NCBI RefSeq assembly: GCF_002741055.1
Contig: NZ_CP016809.1
Location: 1,302,001-1,366,000, forward strand
Length of the DNA: 64,000 bases
Reading direction: 5' to 3'
DNA from: Paenibacillus ihbetae
GTDB lineage: Bacteria > Bacillota > Bacilli > Paenibacillales > Paenibacillaceae
A program made the position numbers and the translations under genes. Of the stretch, positions 17,513-26,650 are shown piece after piece; the first letter of the stretch is position 1, and the number at the start of each line of letters is the position of its first letter. The notes under the pieces are model-generated. The model saw only the letters and a list, made by a program, of their open reading frames with translations, was not told the DNA's origin and did no database searches.

Positions 17513-19588
17513 TTACCACACTAATTTTGAAAAATCGGCGTACCGCTTCAAATCGCCGTCAATGCCGGAGAGCAGTGCAAGACGGTTGGCCCGCACCGAT
17601 TCGTCCTCGGCCATGACCATGACGGAGTCAAAGAAGCCGGTAATCGGCGCCTTCAGTCCACTGAGCAGGGACAATGCGCGTTCGCCGTCCGCAGCATCCA
17701 GTGCCGCTTCGTAGTCGCTCCGGATCGCCTGCCAGGCTTCGTAAAGCTCGCCTTCCGCAGATTCCGTGAACAGCTCCCGGTTCACCGCAGCTTTGCCGGC
17801 CTTGGCTGCAAGGTTGCTGACGCGGTTCAGGGATTCCACCGTGGTCTTGAAGTCCTCGGCGGACTCAACCGCCTGCATCAGCGCCTGTCCCCGGTTCACA
17901 ACCGATACCACGGAATCGAAGCCGGCCGAAATCACCGCATCGACAACGTCATACCGCTGGTTCTCGGACAGCAGCTTCTTCACGCGCAGCCCGAAGAATT
18001 CCTGGAGATCCTTGCGGATTTCGCCCGCGGACCGCTTGAGCGCCCGGATGTTCTCATGAACGTCCAGCGCAATGCCGAACACGTCAGACAAGGCAATCGG
18101 AAGCTTGTGGTCCAGGATGATCTGCACGATGCCTTGCGCCTGGCGGCGCAGCGCGTATGGATCCTGGGAGCCCGTCGGAATGATGCCGATGGAGAAGCAG
18201 CCGGTAATCGTGTCGATTTTGTCCGCTATGCTTATGATCGAGCCGACCTGCGTCGAAGGAACGGCATCGCCGGCAAAGCGCGGCTGATAATGCTCGAATA
18301 CCGCTTTGGCCACCTCTTCCTTCTCTCCTGCTTTACGCGCGTAATCCTCACCCATAACCCCTTGGAGCTCCGGGAATTCATACACCATTTGGGTTACGAG
18401 ATCGAATTTGCAGATATCGGCGGCGCGGCTGACAGAATCCGCTGCATCCGCGGGGATCCCAAGCTTGACGGCCAGCTGATCGGAAATGCGGCGGATGCGG
18501 CGAACCTTGTCCCCGATCGTGCCGAGCTCCTCATGGAAGACGATGCTTTCCAGCTTGGACAGTGCGTCCTTGATCTGGAGCTTCTGATCTTCCTCATAGA
18601 AAAACTTCGCATCCGACAAACGTGCCCGCAATACCTTTTCATTCCCTTTGGCAATAACATCAAGCGAACGGGAATCGCCGTTGCGCACCGTCACGAAATA
18701 AGGAAGCAGCTGCCCCTTGTCGTCCAGAACCGGGAAGTAGCGCTGATGCTCGCGCATCGAGGTGATCAGCACGTCCTGCGGGATATGGAGGAACGAGGAT
18801 TCGAAGGTTCCGTAGAGCACCGTTGGCGTCTCAACAAGGAACAATACCTCTTCCAGCAGATCATCCTTGATTGCGATATTCCAGCCCTTCTCTTTGGCGA
18901 GCGCCTGAATTTGCGATACGATCATCTCCTGGCGCTCATTCACGTCCACGATCACATGCTGTTCGCGAAGGATCTCCCGATAGGCCGACGCTTCCGGAAT
19001 GACGGCATCGGATCCCAGGAAGCGATGCCCTCTCGTGACATTGCCCGCCTGCACGCCGGCGACCTCAAGCGCGATCGTCTTGCTGCCCAGGAGCGCAACG
19101 ATCCATTTGATCGGACGTACGAACTTGAACTCATGCGCACCCCAGCGCATATTTTTCGGGAACGTCATCGCTGTCAGGATGCCGTGAAGCCCTTCGGACA
19201 GAATCGATTGGGTATCCACGCCGATGCTGCTCTTGGTGACGTAGATATACTCGACGCCTCCAAGCTCCTTAAAGGTAAAGCTCTCCGGATCGACGCCCTG
19301 GCTCCGGGCGAAGCCGAGCGCCGCCTTGCTCCACTGACCGTTCTCGTCCAGCGCGATTTTGCGCGAAGGCCCTTTAACCTCCTCGCTGACATCCTCCTGC
19401 TTATCTGCAACATCCTTGACCCATACGGCAAGCCGCCGCGGCGTTGCATAGGCGGTTACTTCCCCGTGTCCGATTCTAGATGCTTCCAGCCATTTCACGA
19501 GGCGGTCCTCCAGCTGCTCCATCGCCGCACGCAGAAATCTTGCAGGGACTTCCTCCAGCCCGATCTCAAACAATAAATCCTTAGGCAT
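17513..19588 (-). CDS. glyS: Glycyl-tRNA synthetase beta subunit
   Basis: The 691-residue beta subunit of the alpha2beta2 bacterial glycyl-tRNA synthetase carries tRNA-binding functions. It begins with [25 protein letters not shown], typical of the family, contains an HD-like region and ends in a DALR-type anticodon-binding domain (about 580-690, [20 protein letters not shown]...[11 protein letters not shown]). The length matches the family. Its ATG (19588) overlaps the glyQ stop by eight bases (ATGCCTAA), ensuring coupled synthesis of the subunits. Controlled by the T-box upstream of glyQ. Confidence 0.97.
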   Translation of the reverse strand: MPKDLLFEIGLEEVPARFLRAAMEQLEDRLVKWLEASRIGHGEVTAYATPRRLAVWVKDVADKQEDVSEEVKGPSRKIALDENGQWSKAALGFARSQGVDPESFTFKELGGVEYIYVTKSSIGVDTQSILSEGLHGILTAMTFPKNMRWGAHEFKFVRPIKWIVALLGSKTIALEVAGVQAGNVTRGHRFLGSDAVIPEASAYREILREQHVIVDVNERQEMIVSQIQALAKEKGWNIAIKDDLLEEVLFLVETPTVLYGTFESSFLHIPQDVLITSMREHQRYFPVLDDKGQLLPYFVTVRNGDSRSLDVIAKGNEKVLRARLSDAKFFYEEDQKLQIKDALSKLESIVFHEELGTIGDKVRRIRRISDQLAVKLGIPADAADSVSRAADICKFDLVTQMVYEFPELQGVMGEDYARKAGEKEEVAKAVFEHYQPRFAGDAVPSTQVGSIISIADKIDTITGCFSIGIIPTGSQDPYALRRQAQGIVQIILDHKLPIALSDVFGIALDVHENIRALKRSAGEIRKDLQEFFGLRVKKLLSENQRYDVVDAVISAGFDSVVSVVNRGQALMQAVESAEDFKTTVESLNRVSNLAAKAGKAAVNRELFTESAEGELYEAWQAIRSDYEAALDAADGERALSLLSGLKAPITGFFDSVMVMAEDESVRANRLALLSGIDGDLKRYADFSKLVW

Positions 19589-20468
19589 GTCCAGCGCCCC
19601 CTTTCTTAATCAACGGGAAGCCAAGCTTCTCCCGCTCCTCCAAATACGTAGCTGCCACCTGGCGCGCGAGATTGCGCACGCGCATAATGTAACCGGTTCG
19701 CTCCGTCACGCTGATCGCTCCTCTGGCGTCAAGAAGGTTAAACGTATGGGAGCACTTCAGCACATAATCGTACGCCGGGAAGACGAGATGCTGATTCATC
19801 GCCTTGTTGGCTTCCTCTTCGTACATGTTGAACAGCGTAAACAGCATTTTCACATCCGACACTTCAAACGTGTACTTGGAATGTTCATATTCCGGCTGGT
19901 GGAACACGTCGCCATACGTAATGCCGTCCACCCATTCGAGGTCGAATACGTTCTCCTTGTCCTGAATGTATGACGCGAGCCGCTCCATACCGTAGGTAAT
20001 CTCAACCGCAACGGGATTGGCATCGATGCCGCCGACCTGCTGGAAATACGTAAACTGCGTAATTTCCATGCCGTCGAGCCACACTTCCCATCCGAGGCCC
20101 CATGCGCCGAGAGTCGGAGCTTCCCAGTTATCCTCGACAAAGCGGATGTCGTGATCGAGCGGGTCAATGCCAAGACGCTTCAGGCTCTCCAGATACAGCT
20201 CCTGAATATTGTCCGGGGAAGGCTTCAGAATGACCTGGAATTGATGGTGCTGGTACAAACGGTTCGGGTTTTCCCCGTAACGGCCGTCTGCCGGACGGCG
20301 GGATGGCTCAACGTATGCGACATTCCACGGCTCCGGCCCGATCGAACGCAAGTAGGTCATCGGGTTCATGGTGCCTGCACCTTTTTCGGTGTCATACGGC
20401 TGCACGATGATGCAATTCTGTTCCGCCCAGAACTGCTGCAGCGTCAAAATCATCTGCTGGAAATTCAT
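19581..20468 (-). CDS. glyQ: Glycyl-tRNA synthetase alpha subunit
   Basis: The 295-residue catalytic alpha subunit charges tRNA-Gly. The sequence runs from [19 protein letters not shown] through [36 protein letters not shown] (class II motif 2-like region) to [22 protein letters not shown] and [11 protein letters not shown]. The true start is ATG 20468 behind AAAGGAG; the frame extends upstream into the T-box leader but that part is not protein. Expression depends on the glycine T-box riboswitch at 20530-20782. Confidence 0.97.
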   Translation of the reverse strand: MNFQQMILTLQQFWAEQNCIIVQPYDTEKGAGTMNPMTYLRSIGPEPWNVAYVEPSRRPADGRYGENPNRLYQHHQFQVILKPSPDNIQELYLESLKRLGIDPLDHDIRFVEDNWEAPTLGAWGLGWEVWLDGMEITQFTYFQQVGGIDANPVAVEITYGMERLASYIQDKENVFDLEWVDGITYGDVFHQPEYEHSKYTFEVSDVKMLFTLFNMYEEEANKAMNQHLVFPAYDYVLKCSHTFNLLDARGAISVTERTGYIMRVRNLARQVAATYLEEREKLGFPLIKKGGAGHA

Positions 20469-20529
20469 GATTTTTAGCTCCTTTGCTTTCATTTTCATAA
20501 TAAACCATCCGACAATCCAGTCTGTACAA

Positions 20530-20782
20530 CGCAAAAAAGCTCTCGCCCCATGCCTGCTGTACAGACATAGGGACGAGAGCTGTCGCTTCCCGCGGTTCCA
20601 CCCTACTTGGCCAGCCTCCCCGCAGCCGCCGTGCAGCAGCGCTTCAGCTAAACCCACTTTATCGTTTCAAGTATGCTCCCGGGTGCCATGTTCATGAATG
20701 CTTCGTACCGGACTCCCACCGCCGCCGGCTCGCTATAACGAATGGCCATTCACTACTTTCCCGTTCAACGCATGTCAATATG
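20530..20782 (-). promoter_or_regulatory. Glycine T-box riboswitch of glyQS
   Basis: The leader senses uncharged tRNA-Gly. On the minus strand it has a Stem I with AGTA, the apical GGTGGGAG, and a specifier loop GAACATGGCACC in which GGC (20687-20685, followed by A) is the glycine codon. The antiterminator T-box AGGGTGGAACCGCG is at 20604-20591. A terminator (20581-20533; about GCTCTCG/CGAGAGC with six T) is the alternative structure. Charged tRNA leaves the terminator formed; uncharged tRNA stabilises the antiterminator. Confidence 0.95.
20533..20581 (-). terminator. T-box regulated terminator of glyQS
   Basis: AGCTCTCGTCCCTATG pairs with CATGGGGCGAGAGCT (one G-U) on the minus strand and is followed by six T; the 5' arm also belongs to the competing antiterminator. 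Confidence 0.9.
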
Positions 20783-20788
20783 CAATAA

Positions 20789-20817
20789 CTAATAAACTGA
20801 TAAATATAATACCTCAA
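20789..20817 (-). promoter_or_regulatory. Probable SigA promoter of glyQS
   Basis: TTGAGG (20817-20812), 17-nt spacer, TATTAG (20794-20789). Predicted start near 20782, just before the T-box Stem I. Confidence 0.55.
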
Positions 20818-20830
20818 TCCGAACCTTACG

Positions 20831-21583
20831 TCAAATGTTGTATTTGTCCATCTGGTCCAGGAAGTTTTGGGATTTGAGCCTGAGGCCGAGCTGCATATCC
20901 ATCAAGGCTCTCATCACCTTCTTGAGCTCATCCTTCGTCTCGGCCTTAACGTCCACATTACCGAGCCGTCTGAGATCCAGCCTGGCGAACAGGCGCAGCA
21001 GCTTCAAGGTCCGGACCGATACAGCCATCGCCGGCGGATCCAAATGCTTGCAATAACGGCACAGGACTCCGCCTAGACGCGGACTGACCAGCATGTCCTC
21101 ATCGTTTCTCGGCTGATTGCACGATATGCATACATGGAGCTCCGGCCCGTACCCTGCCGCCTGCAAAATTTTCATCTCATAGAGATTGATAATGATCTGA
21201 GGATCCTTATCTTCTTGAAGGGATGTCAGGCATGCCTTCAGCTGATGGAACCAAAAAGCCCCCGTCTCCTCATCCTGCAGCACCCGGTCCAGGAGCTCGC
21301 AGGCATAGGAAGCATAGGCAGCTTTGATCAAATCCTCCCGCAATTCATGATGGGATTCTATAATCTCGCCCGCGTTCAGGGTTCCAAGCCCCGTATTGCG
21401 AAAAAACACATACTCCCCATACGTAAAAGGCTGGGTCAGAGCAGCATGCCGGCTCTTGACCTTTTTGGCTCCTCTGACCAGCACCCCTACCTTGCCCGAT
21501 TCCTTGGTGCAAAGCGTAATGATTTTGTTCCCTTCACCGTAGTCCATGCTGCGGATGACAATTCCTTCCGCCCGATATAGCAT
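20831..21583 (-). CDS. recO: DNA repair protein RecO
   Basis: RecO loads RecA on SSB-coated DNA in the RecFOR pathway. The 250-residue protein has the N-terminal OB-fold (MLYRAEGIVIRSMDYGEGNKIITLCT, FTYGEYVFF, about 1-80), a helical domain, and a zinc-binding site CISCNQPRNDEDMLVSPRLGGVLCRYC (about 152-178) with two CxxC pairs. ATG 21583. It lies between yqzL and the glyQS T-box in the conserved era-yqzL-recO-glyQS order. Confidence 0.95.
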   Translation of the reverse strand: MLYRAEGIVIRSMDYGEGNKIITLCTKESGKVGVLVRGAKKVKSRHAALTQPFTYGEYVFFRNTGLGTLNAGEIIESHHELREDLIKAAYASYACELLDRVLQDEETGAFWFHQLKACLTSLQEDKDPQIIINLYEMKILQAAGYGPELHVCISCNQPRNDEDMLVSPRLGGVLCRYCKHLDPPAMAVSVRTLKLLRLFARLDLRRLGNVDVKAETKDELKKVMRALMDMQLGLRLKSQNFLDQMDKYNI

Positions 21584-21619
21584 GCATTATCCCCCAACCA
21601 TTCTTGGAACAACCAATAA

Positions 21620-21760
21620 TTACTCGTCCTCTTCATGCTGGGCCGCCTCATCTTCTGCGGATGCAGCTGCAAGAACCCGTTCACCGTCGGTTTCTTTATA
21701 CAGCAAATAAGCATCGACATCTCCAGTCATCGCAAAATACTTCCACGAAAAATCTCGCAT
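21620..21760 (-). CDS. yqzL: YqzL family small protein
   Basis: A 46-residue protein starting at ATG 21760 with MRDFSWKYFAMTGDVDAYLLYKE and ending in an acidic tail (DEAAQHEEDE). AAAGGATG lies about eight bases upstream. The W-K-x-F-x-x-T-G-x-V-D-A-Y-L-L-(F/Y)-K-E pattern and the position between era and recO match B. subtilis yqzL, a short conserved protein of unknown function. No membrane segment or signal. Confidence 0.85.
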   Translation of the reverse strand: MRDFSWKYFAMTGDVDAYLLYKETDGERVLAAASAEDEAAQHEEDE

Positions 21761-21918
21761 TCGTATTCATCCTTTCTTCGGAAATGACGTCTGCATCTAC
21801 GAAGAATAGGATGTGCGTACCGTGCGGATTTATGAATTGCAATTGTTGGCAGGCTGCGCGAGCAGCAATCGGCGGCACCGCTCCCCGAAGGCTCCCTTCT
21901 TTCGGTACGGGTATTTAG

Positions 21919-22821
21919 TTACTCCCCGCGGTGAAATCCGAGGTCACGAAGAACACGCTCCTGGTTGCGCCAATCTTTTTTTACCTTAACCCATAGCTCC
22001 AGGAAAATCTTAGAGCCGAGAAGCCGCTGAATGTCCTGGCGGGCCTGCTTGCCGACTTCCTTGAGCAGGGCCCCCTGCTTCCCGATAATGATGCCCTTCT
22101 GTGAATCGCGCTCCACAAAAATGACGGCGGAGATATAGACGGTTCCGTTCTCCTCCACGCGCATATCCTCAATCGTGACAGCGATGGAATGCGGCACCTC
22201 CTCCCGGGTCATGTGCAGGATTTTCTCCCGGATCAGCTCAGCGCAGACGAACTGCTCGGGATGATCCGTCACCTGGTCCTCCGGATAGTACTGCGGGCCC
22301 GGCGGCAAATATTTCTGGATTTGATCCAGCAGCGTCTCGACGTTGCTGCCAAGCTTGGCCGAAATCGGAACAATCTCCGCGAAATTATGCAGCTTCCGGT
22401 ATTCTTCAATAAGCGGGAGCAGCGCCGGCGGCTCGATCTTGTCGATCTTGTTCATCACCAGCATGACCGGGGTCTTGATTTTGCTCAGCTGTTCGGCAAT
22501 GAACCGGTCTCCTCCGCCAATACCTTCGGATGCGTCCACCAGAAACAATACGGCCTCCACTTCACCCAGCGTGCCGAGCGCCGTCTGATTCATGTAATCG
22601 CCGAGCTTGGATTGACGCTTGTGAATCCCCGGCGTGTCCAGAAATACAATCTGGGAGTCCAGCGTAGTGTAAACCCCGTGGATTTTATTTCTTGTTGTCT
22701 GCGGTTTATCCGACATAATGGCAATCTTCTGACCGATGACCTGATTCATCAGCGTAGATTTCCCTACGTTAGGTCTGCCGATGATCGCCACAAAGCCTGA
22801 TTTGAATTGTTTTTTCTGCAT
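21919..22821 (-). CDS. era: Ribosome-associated GTPase Era
   Basis: Era binds 16S rRNA 3' end and chaperones 30S maturation. The 300-residue protein has G1 [10 protein letters not shown] (about 16-25), G2/switch [13 protein letters not shown]3 DTPG, G4 NKID, and a C-terminal KH domain with [46 protein letters not shown] 22821 follows GGAGGAATGG. Located downstream of cdd as in B. subtilis. Confidence 0.97.
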   Translation of the reverse strand: MQKKQFKSGFVAIIGRPNVGKSTLMNQVIGQKIAIMSDKPQTTRNKIHGVYTTLDSQIVFLDTPGIHKRQSKLGDYMNQTALGTLGEVEAVLFLVDASEGIGGGDRFIAEQLSKIKTPVMLVMNKIDKIEPPALLPLIEEYRKLHNFAEIVPISAKLGSNVETLLDQIQKYLPPGPQYYPEDQVTDHPEQFVCAELIREKILHMTREEVPHSIAVTIEDMRVEENGTVYISAVIFVERDSQKGIIIGKQGALLKEVGKQARQDIQRLLGSKIFLELWVKVKKDWRNQERVLRDLGFHRGE

Positions 22822-23018
22822 ACCATTCCTCCAGCTGCGTTACTAACACCTTAAGGCGAATGGGCACTTTGACAGCTTTTTTTCGTCCCCCTCCGAGATT
22901 CCGTCATCTAGGTTCTTGACCAAAAAAATGGCCGTGGGTGACGCTACAGCTTGCCGGTCCAACATCCGCCTACGTAACTACATGATAACCTAAATTTCAG
23001 TCTATATTTATGCGAAGA

Positions 23019-23426
23019 TTATTCGTTGTTCAGATCCCAAGGACCAAACGCGCCCGGAAGCAGCTCGCTTACCGTTGTTTCGCGGATGTCTCCCTTCATA
23101 TTTCCCAAAATGACCGTCATATCCGGCTTGCACAGCTCTACCAGCACCTGCCGGCATACCCCGCACGGCGAGCAGGGGCCTTCGGTGTCGGCCACGATCG
23201 CAATCGCCTTGAAGCTTCCGGGCTCATGTCCGTCGGCAATCGCGCGGAAGAGCGCGGTTCGCTCGGCGCAGTTGGTTGGACCATAGGCAGCATTCTCGAC
23301 ATTGCAGCCATGATGAACCTTACCGCCCGCATCCAAGAGAGCAGCACCTACACCAAATTGCGAATAAGGTATGTAAGCCCGTGTACGCGCCTTAATCGCT
23401 TCCTGCATCAATAATCCTGTATCCAT
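23019..23426 (-). CDS. cdd: Cytidine deaminase
   Basis: This 135-residue tetrameric-type cytidine deaminase converts cytidine and deoxycytidine to (deoxy)uridine in pyrimidine salvage. The zinc site is visible: NVENAAYGPTNCAERTALF (catalytic Glu after CAE) and GPCSPCGVCRQVLVEL (PCxxC). The start is ATG 23426 with GGGAGG eight bases upstream; the TTG two codons earlier is too close to the ribosome binding site. Between dgkA and era in the conserved order. Confidence 0.95.
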   Translation of the reverse strand: MDTGLLMQEAIKARTRAYIPYSQFGVGAALLDAGGKVHHGCNVENAAYGPTNCAERTALFRAIADGHEPGSFKAIAIVADTEGPCSPCGVCRQVLVELCKPDMTVILGNMKGDIRETTVSELLPGAFGPWDLNNE

Positions 23427-23445
23427 ACCCAATTCCTCCCTTTCA

Positions 23446-23829
23446 TCAGCCTGTTATGGATTGAATCCACTGCATGAACGGTTCCCAAAATACAAGGATG
23501 CCGACAGCTGCTGCATAAACCGCGGCAACCAGCGACGCACCCGCAGCCGTGTCCTTCGCCACCCGGGCAAGCGGATGCTCCGCCGGGGATGCGAGATCAA
23601 TAACGGCTTCTATCGCCGTATTCACCAGCTCCGCAATGAACACGGCCGCAACGGCAGATAGTAGAAACAGCCAGCTGATTTTGTCCAGCTGCAGCAAAGC
23701 TGCTGCGATGAAGCAACTCACGGCAGCAGCAATGTGAATTTTCATATTTCGTTCACGCTGTACGGCGGTCCATATGCCCGTCATCGCGTAACCAAAAGCT
23801 CTAAGCAAGGTGGATCTGTACGGCTTCAC
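23446..23829 (-). CDS. dgkA: Diacylglycerol/undecaprenol kinase family protein
   Basis: A 127-residue membrane kinase with three hydrophobic segments and the family motif FIAELVNTAIEAVIDLASPAEHPLARVAKDTAAGASLVAA (about 62-102), containing the E-x3-N-T-A-(I/L)-E catalytic signature. In Gram-positive bacteria the homologue acts mainly on undecaprenol to make undecaprenyl phosphate for wall synthesis. It starts with GTG at 23829, sharing one base with the ybeY stop, so it is translationally coupled. A recognisable ribosome binding site is weak (GAGATA). Confidence 0.9.
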   Translation of the reverse strand: MKPYRSTLLRAFGYAMTGIWTAVQRERNMKIHIAAAVSCFIAAALLQLDKISWLFLLSAVAAVFIAELVNTAIEAVIDLASPAEHPLARVAKDTAAGASLVAAVYAAAVGILVFWEPFMQWIQSITG

Positions 23830-24326
23830 TATCTCGTCAGTCCCACTTCGGCTAGAACGGCCTCCTGCTTGCCCATCATTTCCGCCTCACTTGCCTCGTC
23901 CTGATGATCATAGCCGAGCAAATGCAGGAAGCCGTGGACGAATAAAAATCCGAGCTCGCGTTCAAGCGAATGGCCGTACTCTTCGCTTTGCAGCTTCGCG
24001 CGCGGGACCGAAATAATGATGTCCCCCAGCACGTCCGGCACGTTCCCTTGCTCTTCGCCTTCATCGAGCTCATAAATGATCTCCAGCTCGTCATTCGTTA
24101 CTTCATGCATGGCGAAGGACAATACGTCCGTTGGACGGTCGATTCCGCGATATTCCCGGTTCAATTCATGGATGGCTTCATCATCGACAAAGGTCAGATC
24201 CACCTCTCCGTCCTCGACCCCTTCGGCCTCGCCGGCCTTCTGCAGAATCGATTCAAGCAAAGCGATGAGCTCCTCCGTAATCTCAAATTGGTCTTGTTCA
24301 TTGTTCCATACAAGCTCAAGGCTCAT
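23829..24326 (-). CDS. ybeY: Endoribonuclease YbeY (rRNA maturation factor)
   Basis: The 165-residue metalloprotein acts in 16S rRNA 3' processing and ribosome quality control. The zinc motif H-G-x-L-H-L-x-G-Y-D-H is seen in FVHGFLHLLGYDHQDEAS (about 131-148), preceded by NREYRGIDRPTDVLSFAM and a strand with ISVPRAKLQSEEYGHSLERELGFL. ATG 24326, three bases after the pgpH stop, part of the phoH-pgpH-ybeY-dgkA-cdd-era run. Confidence 0.95.
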   Translation of the reverse strand: MSLELVWNNEQDQFEITEELIALLESILQKAGEAEGVEDGEVDLTFVDDEAIHELNREYRGIDRPTDVLSFAMHEVTNDELEIIYELDEGEEQGNVPDVLGDIIISVPRAKLQSEEYGHSLERELGFLFVHGFLHLLGYDHQDEASEAEMMGKQEAVLAEVGLTR

Positions 24327-24329
24327 TCC

Positions 24330-26636
24330 TTAAACGCTCCTTCTCTGATCCGCTTCAGGCGCGGATGAATCTGCATGCTTGGATGAATCACCCGAAACCG
24401 CCCCTGCATCAGGCTTCGGCCGCTTGACCTCCTCCGGATACTCGATGCGGGAGTGGAAAATTCCCATCACCGTTTCCTTCAAGGTTTTTGCAATCGTATC
24501 GAGCTCTTTCATCGTCAGATCGCAGTCATTAAACTGATGGTCATCCAGGCGACCTTTAATGATCTTCTCGATCATCGATTCCACCTGCTCCACGGTCGGC
24601 TTGCGGAGGGAGCGGACCGCCGCCTCCACACTGTCGGCGATACCGACGATCGCTGCCTCCTTGGACTGGGCTTTCGGACCGTGATACCTGAAATCGTCTT
24701 CCGTAAAGTCAGGCTCGATCCCCTGCTCCTCGGCCTGTCGGATGGCTTTATGGTAAAAATAATGCAGGAAGGTCGTACCATGATGCTGCTCCGCGATATC
24801 CCGAATCGGCTTCGGCAGCTTGTATTCCTTCAGCATTTCAACCCCATCCCTTGCGTGAGCCACAATGATGGACTTGCTCAGCTTCGGCTCGATGGAATCA
24901 TGCGGATTCTCCATATTGTTCTGGTTCTCGATGAAGTAAATCGGCCGTTTCGTCTTCCCGATATCATGGTAGTAGGATCCTACGCGGCACAGCAAGCCGT
25001 TGGCGCCGATCGCTTCGGCAGCGGCCTCCGACAGATTGCCGACCATTACGCTGTGGTGGTACGTTCCCGGCGTCTCCGTCAGCAGCTTGCGCAGCAGCGG
25101 GTGGTTCGGATTCGACAATTCCACGAGCTTCAAAGCCGACAAGATGCCGAACGTAACCTCGAAGAATGGCATCAGCCCGATCACCAGAACGGCGGTAAGC
25201 AGGCCTCCGGCAATCGCAAACCCGATCGCATAGAGCGTTTCCGTCGTCGTCCAGGAATCGTCGTTGATCAGCAGCATGATCAGTACGATCAGTGCGCCGA
25301 ACAAGGAAGCCATAATCCCGCCCTTCAGCATGGTGGAGCGCTGGCTCGCGCGGTGAATCGAGAAGATGGCCACGCACGACGTCACTGCGGCGAACAGTCC
25401 GAACTGGAAGTCGAACATTTCACCTTGAACGTTCAGAATGACGCTCGCCATAATGCTGAATATAATGACGCTGAAATAGGCAAGCGACATTTCCAGAAGC
25501 AGCGTCACCAGAATCGCACCGATGGCTACAGGAGCCAGATAGCCGACATATATCCGCGAGTCGCTCTGCAAAATGGATGCCAGATGCATCGTTATAAGCG
25601 TGATCACATAGATCAGCACCAGCATAAGCAGCTGGGAGTTATTGTATTTGAACTTGCCGGCATTCGACTGGCGGATGAACATCAGGATCCCGAGCGATAA
25701 TAAAGCGGACAGCAGCAGCACGCCGAGCTCCGGCCAATAGTTTACATCATCCTTCAGCAAACCATTCTTGCCAAGCAGCTCATACATCTCCGGCGTAATG
25801 ACCTGCCCTTTCTTAACGAGAATATCCCCTTGCTTAATGAACACAGGCGGCGTATTCTCGCGTTCCTCGACCCGTGCTTCCTTGGTCGCTTCCTCATCCC
25901 GGAATTTGTTGGCGGTTATCGTCGCCCGGGCCAGCTCCTGAACAACCTCCCTGGCAACGCGATCATCCAGCGAGCTCGTGCTCACCATTTCCGCAACCCG
26001 TGCCCGGGCCGTCTGCGCGTCCACGATTTCGTTCATGGTCAGCTTGGAGACGATATCGCGGGCTACCGGCTTCATCGCATTGATGTCCTCGGCGCTCAAT
26101 CTGGGTATTTTGATATAAGTTTCCTCCGGGATCCGGTAGGTCTGCTGGTCGATCACGCGCAGCATTTCCTCCAGCAGCTCGTTGGAGTACCCCTCATTGT
26201 CCCGGTTGGCGGATACGAAATTTTGGACGAATTCGTTAATCCTGCGAGGGATTTCCTCGCGGTAGATATTGACCTTCTCCTGAGTGGAGATATCCACGTC
26301 CTGGTTCAGCCGCTCGATCCGATCCAAGATCTGCGTCACCAGAACATCGTTCCTCACATTGAGATTGGTATAAATCGTCTGAACCCGCTCGGCCGCCTGC
26401 TCCTGCGCCTTCAAGGTCGCCTTGCTGTCCTCGATTTGGACGGGAGCCACGATATTCTTTTCGCTTTTCGTATTGACCTGAATATCATAGCGTTCAGGCA
26501 CCAGCTTCGATGCTAGACTGATATAAAAGAGCAGCGCTAGCAGCAAAAACAGAATATAGCGTGTTGCCACGCTATATTTCCAGCCGCTGTGCCTGCCCCA
26601 TATGGACTTGTCCGTCGATGGTTCTTTGGAGGCCAT
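24330..26636 (-). CDS. pgpH: 7TMR-HD phosphodiesterase, PgpH (YqfF) type
   Basis: This 768-residue membrane protein degrades the second messenger c-di-AMP in Bacillota. It has one N-terminal membrane helix (about 24-44), a large extracytoplasmic 7TMR-HDED domain (45-300), about seven membrane segments (310-510) and a cytosolic HD domain with HHSVMVGNLSEAAAEAIGANGLLCRVGSYYHDIGKTKRP (H...HD motif, about 535-575) and a later DSVEAAVRSL. It has an acidic, Ser/Ala-rich C-terminal tail. It is cotranscribed between phoH and ybeY. ATG 26636 behind AAAGGGGATT. Confidence 0.93.
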   Translation of the reverse strand: MASKEPSTDKSIWGRHSGWKYSVATRYILFLLLALLFYISLASKLVPERYDIQVNTKSEKNIVAPVQIEDSKATLKAQEQAAERVQTIYTNLNVRNDVLVTQILDRIERLNQDVDISTQEKVNIYREEIPRRINEFVQNFVSANRDNEGYSNELLEEMLRVIDQQTYRIPEETYIKIPRLSAEDINAMKPVARDIVSKLTMNEIVDAQTARARVAEMVSTSSLDDRVAREVVQELARATITANKFRDEEATKEARVEERENTPPVFIKQGDILVKKGQVITPEMYELLGKNGLLKDDVNYWPELGVLLLSALLSLGILMFIRQSNAGKFKYNNSQLLMLVLIYVITLITMHLASILQSDSRIYVGYLAPVAIGAILVTLLLEMSLAYFSVIIFSIMASVILNVQGEMFDFQFGLFAAVTSCVAIFSIHRASQRSTMLKGGIMASLFGALIVLIMLLINDDSWTTTETLYAIGFAIAGGLLTAVLVIGLMPFFEVTFGILSALKLVELSNPNHPLLRKLLTETPGTYHHSVMVGNLSEAAAEAIGANGLLCRVGSYYHDIGKTKRPIYFIENQNNMENPHDSIEPKLSKSIIVAHARDGVEMLKEYKLPKPIRDIAEQHHGTTFLHYFYHKAIRQAEEQGIEPDFTEDDFRYHGPKAQSKEAAIVGIADSVEAAVRSLRKPTVEQVESMIEKIIKGRLDDHQFNDCDLTMKELDTIAKTLKETVMGIFHSRIEYPEEVKRPKPDAGAVSGDSSKHADSSAPEADQRRSV

Positions 26637-26650
26637 ATCGACAATCCCCT

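Noticed and set aside
18056..19576. 506-codon plus-strand frame opposite glyS
   Set aside because: Antisense shadow of glyS.
22895..22990. Terminator of cdd before era
   Set aside because: A T7 run is present, but the stem in front is only five pairs with a bulge and a large loop.
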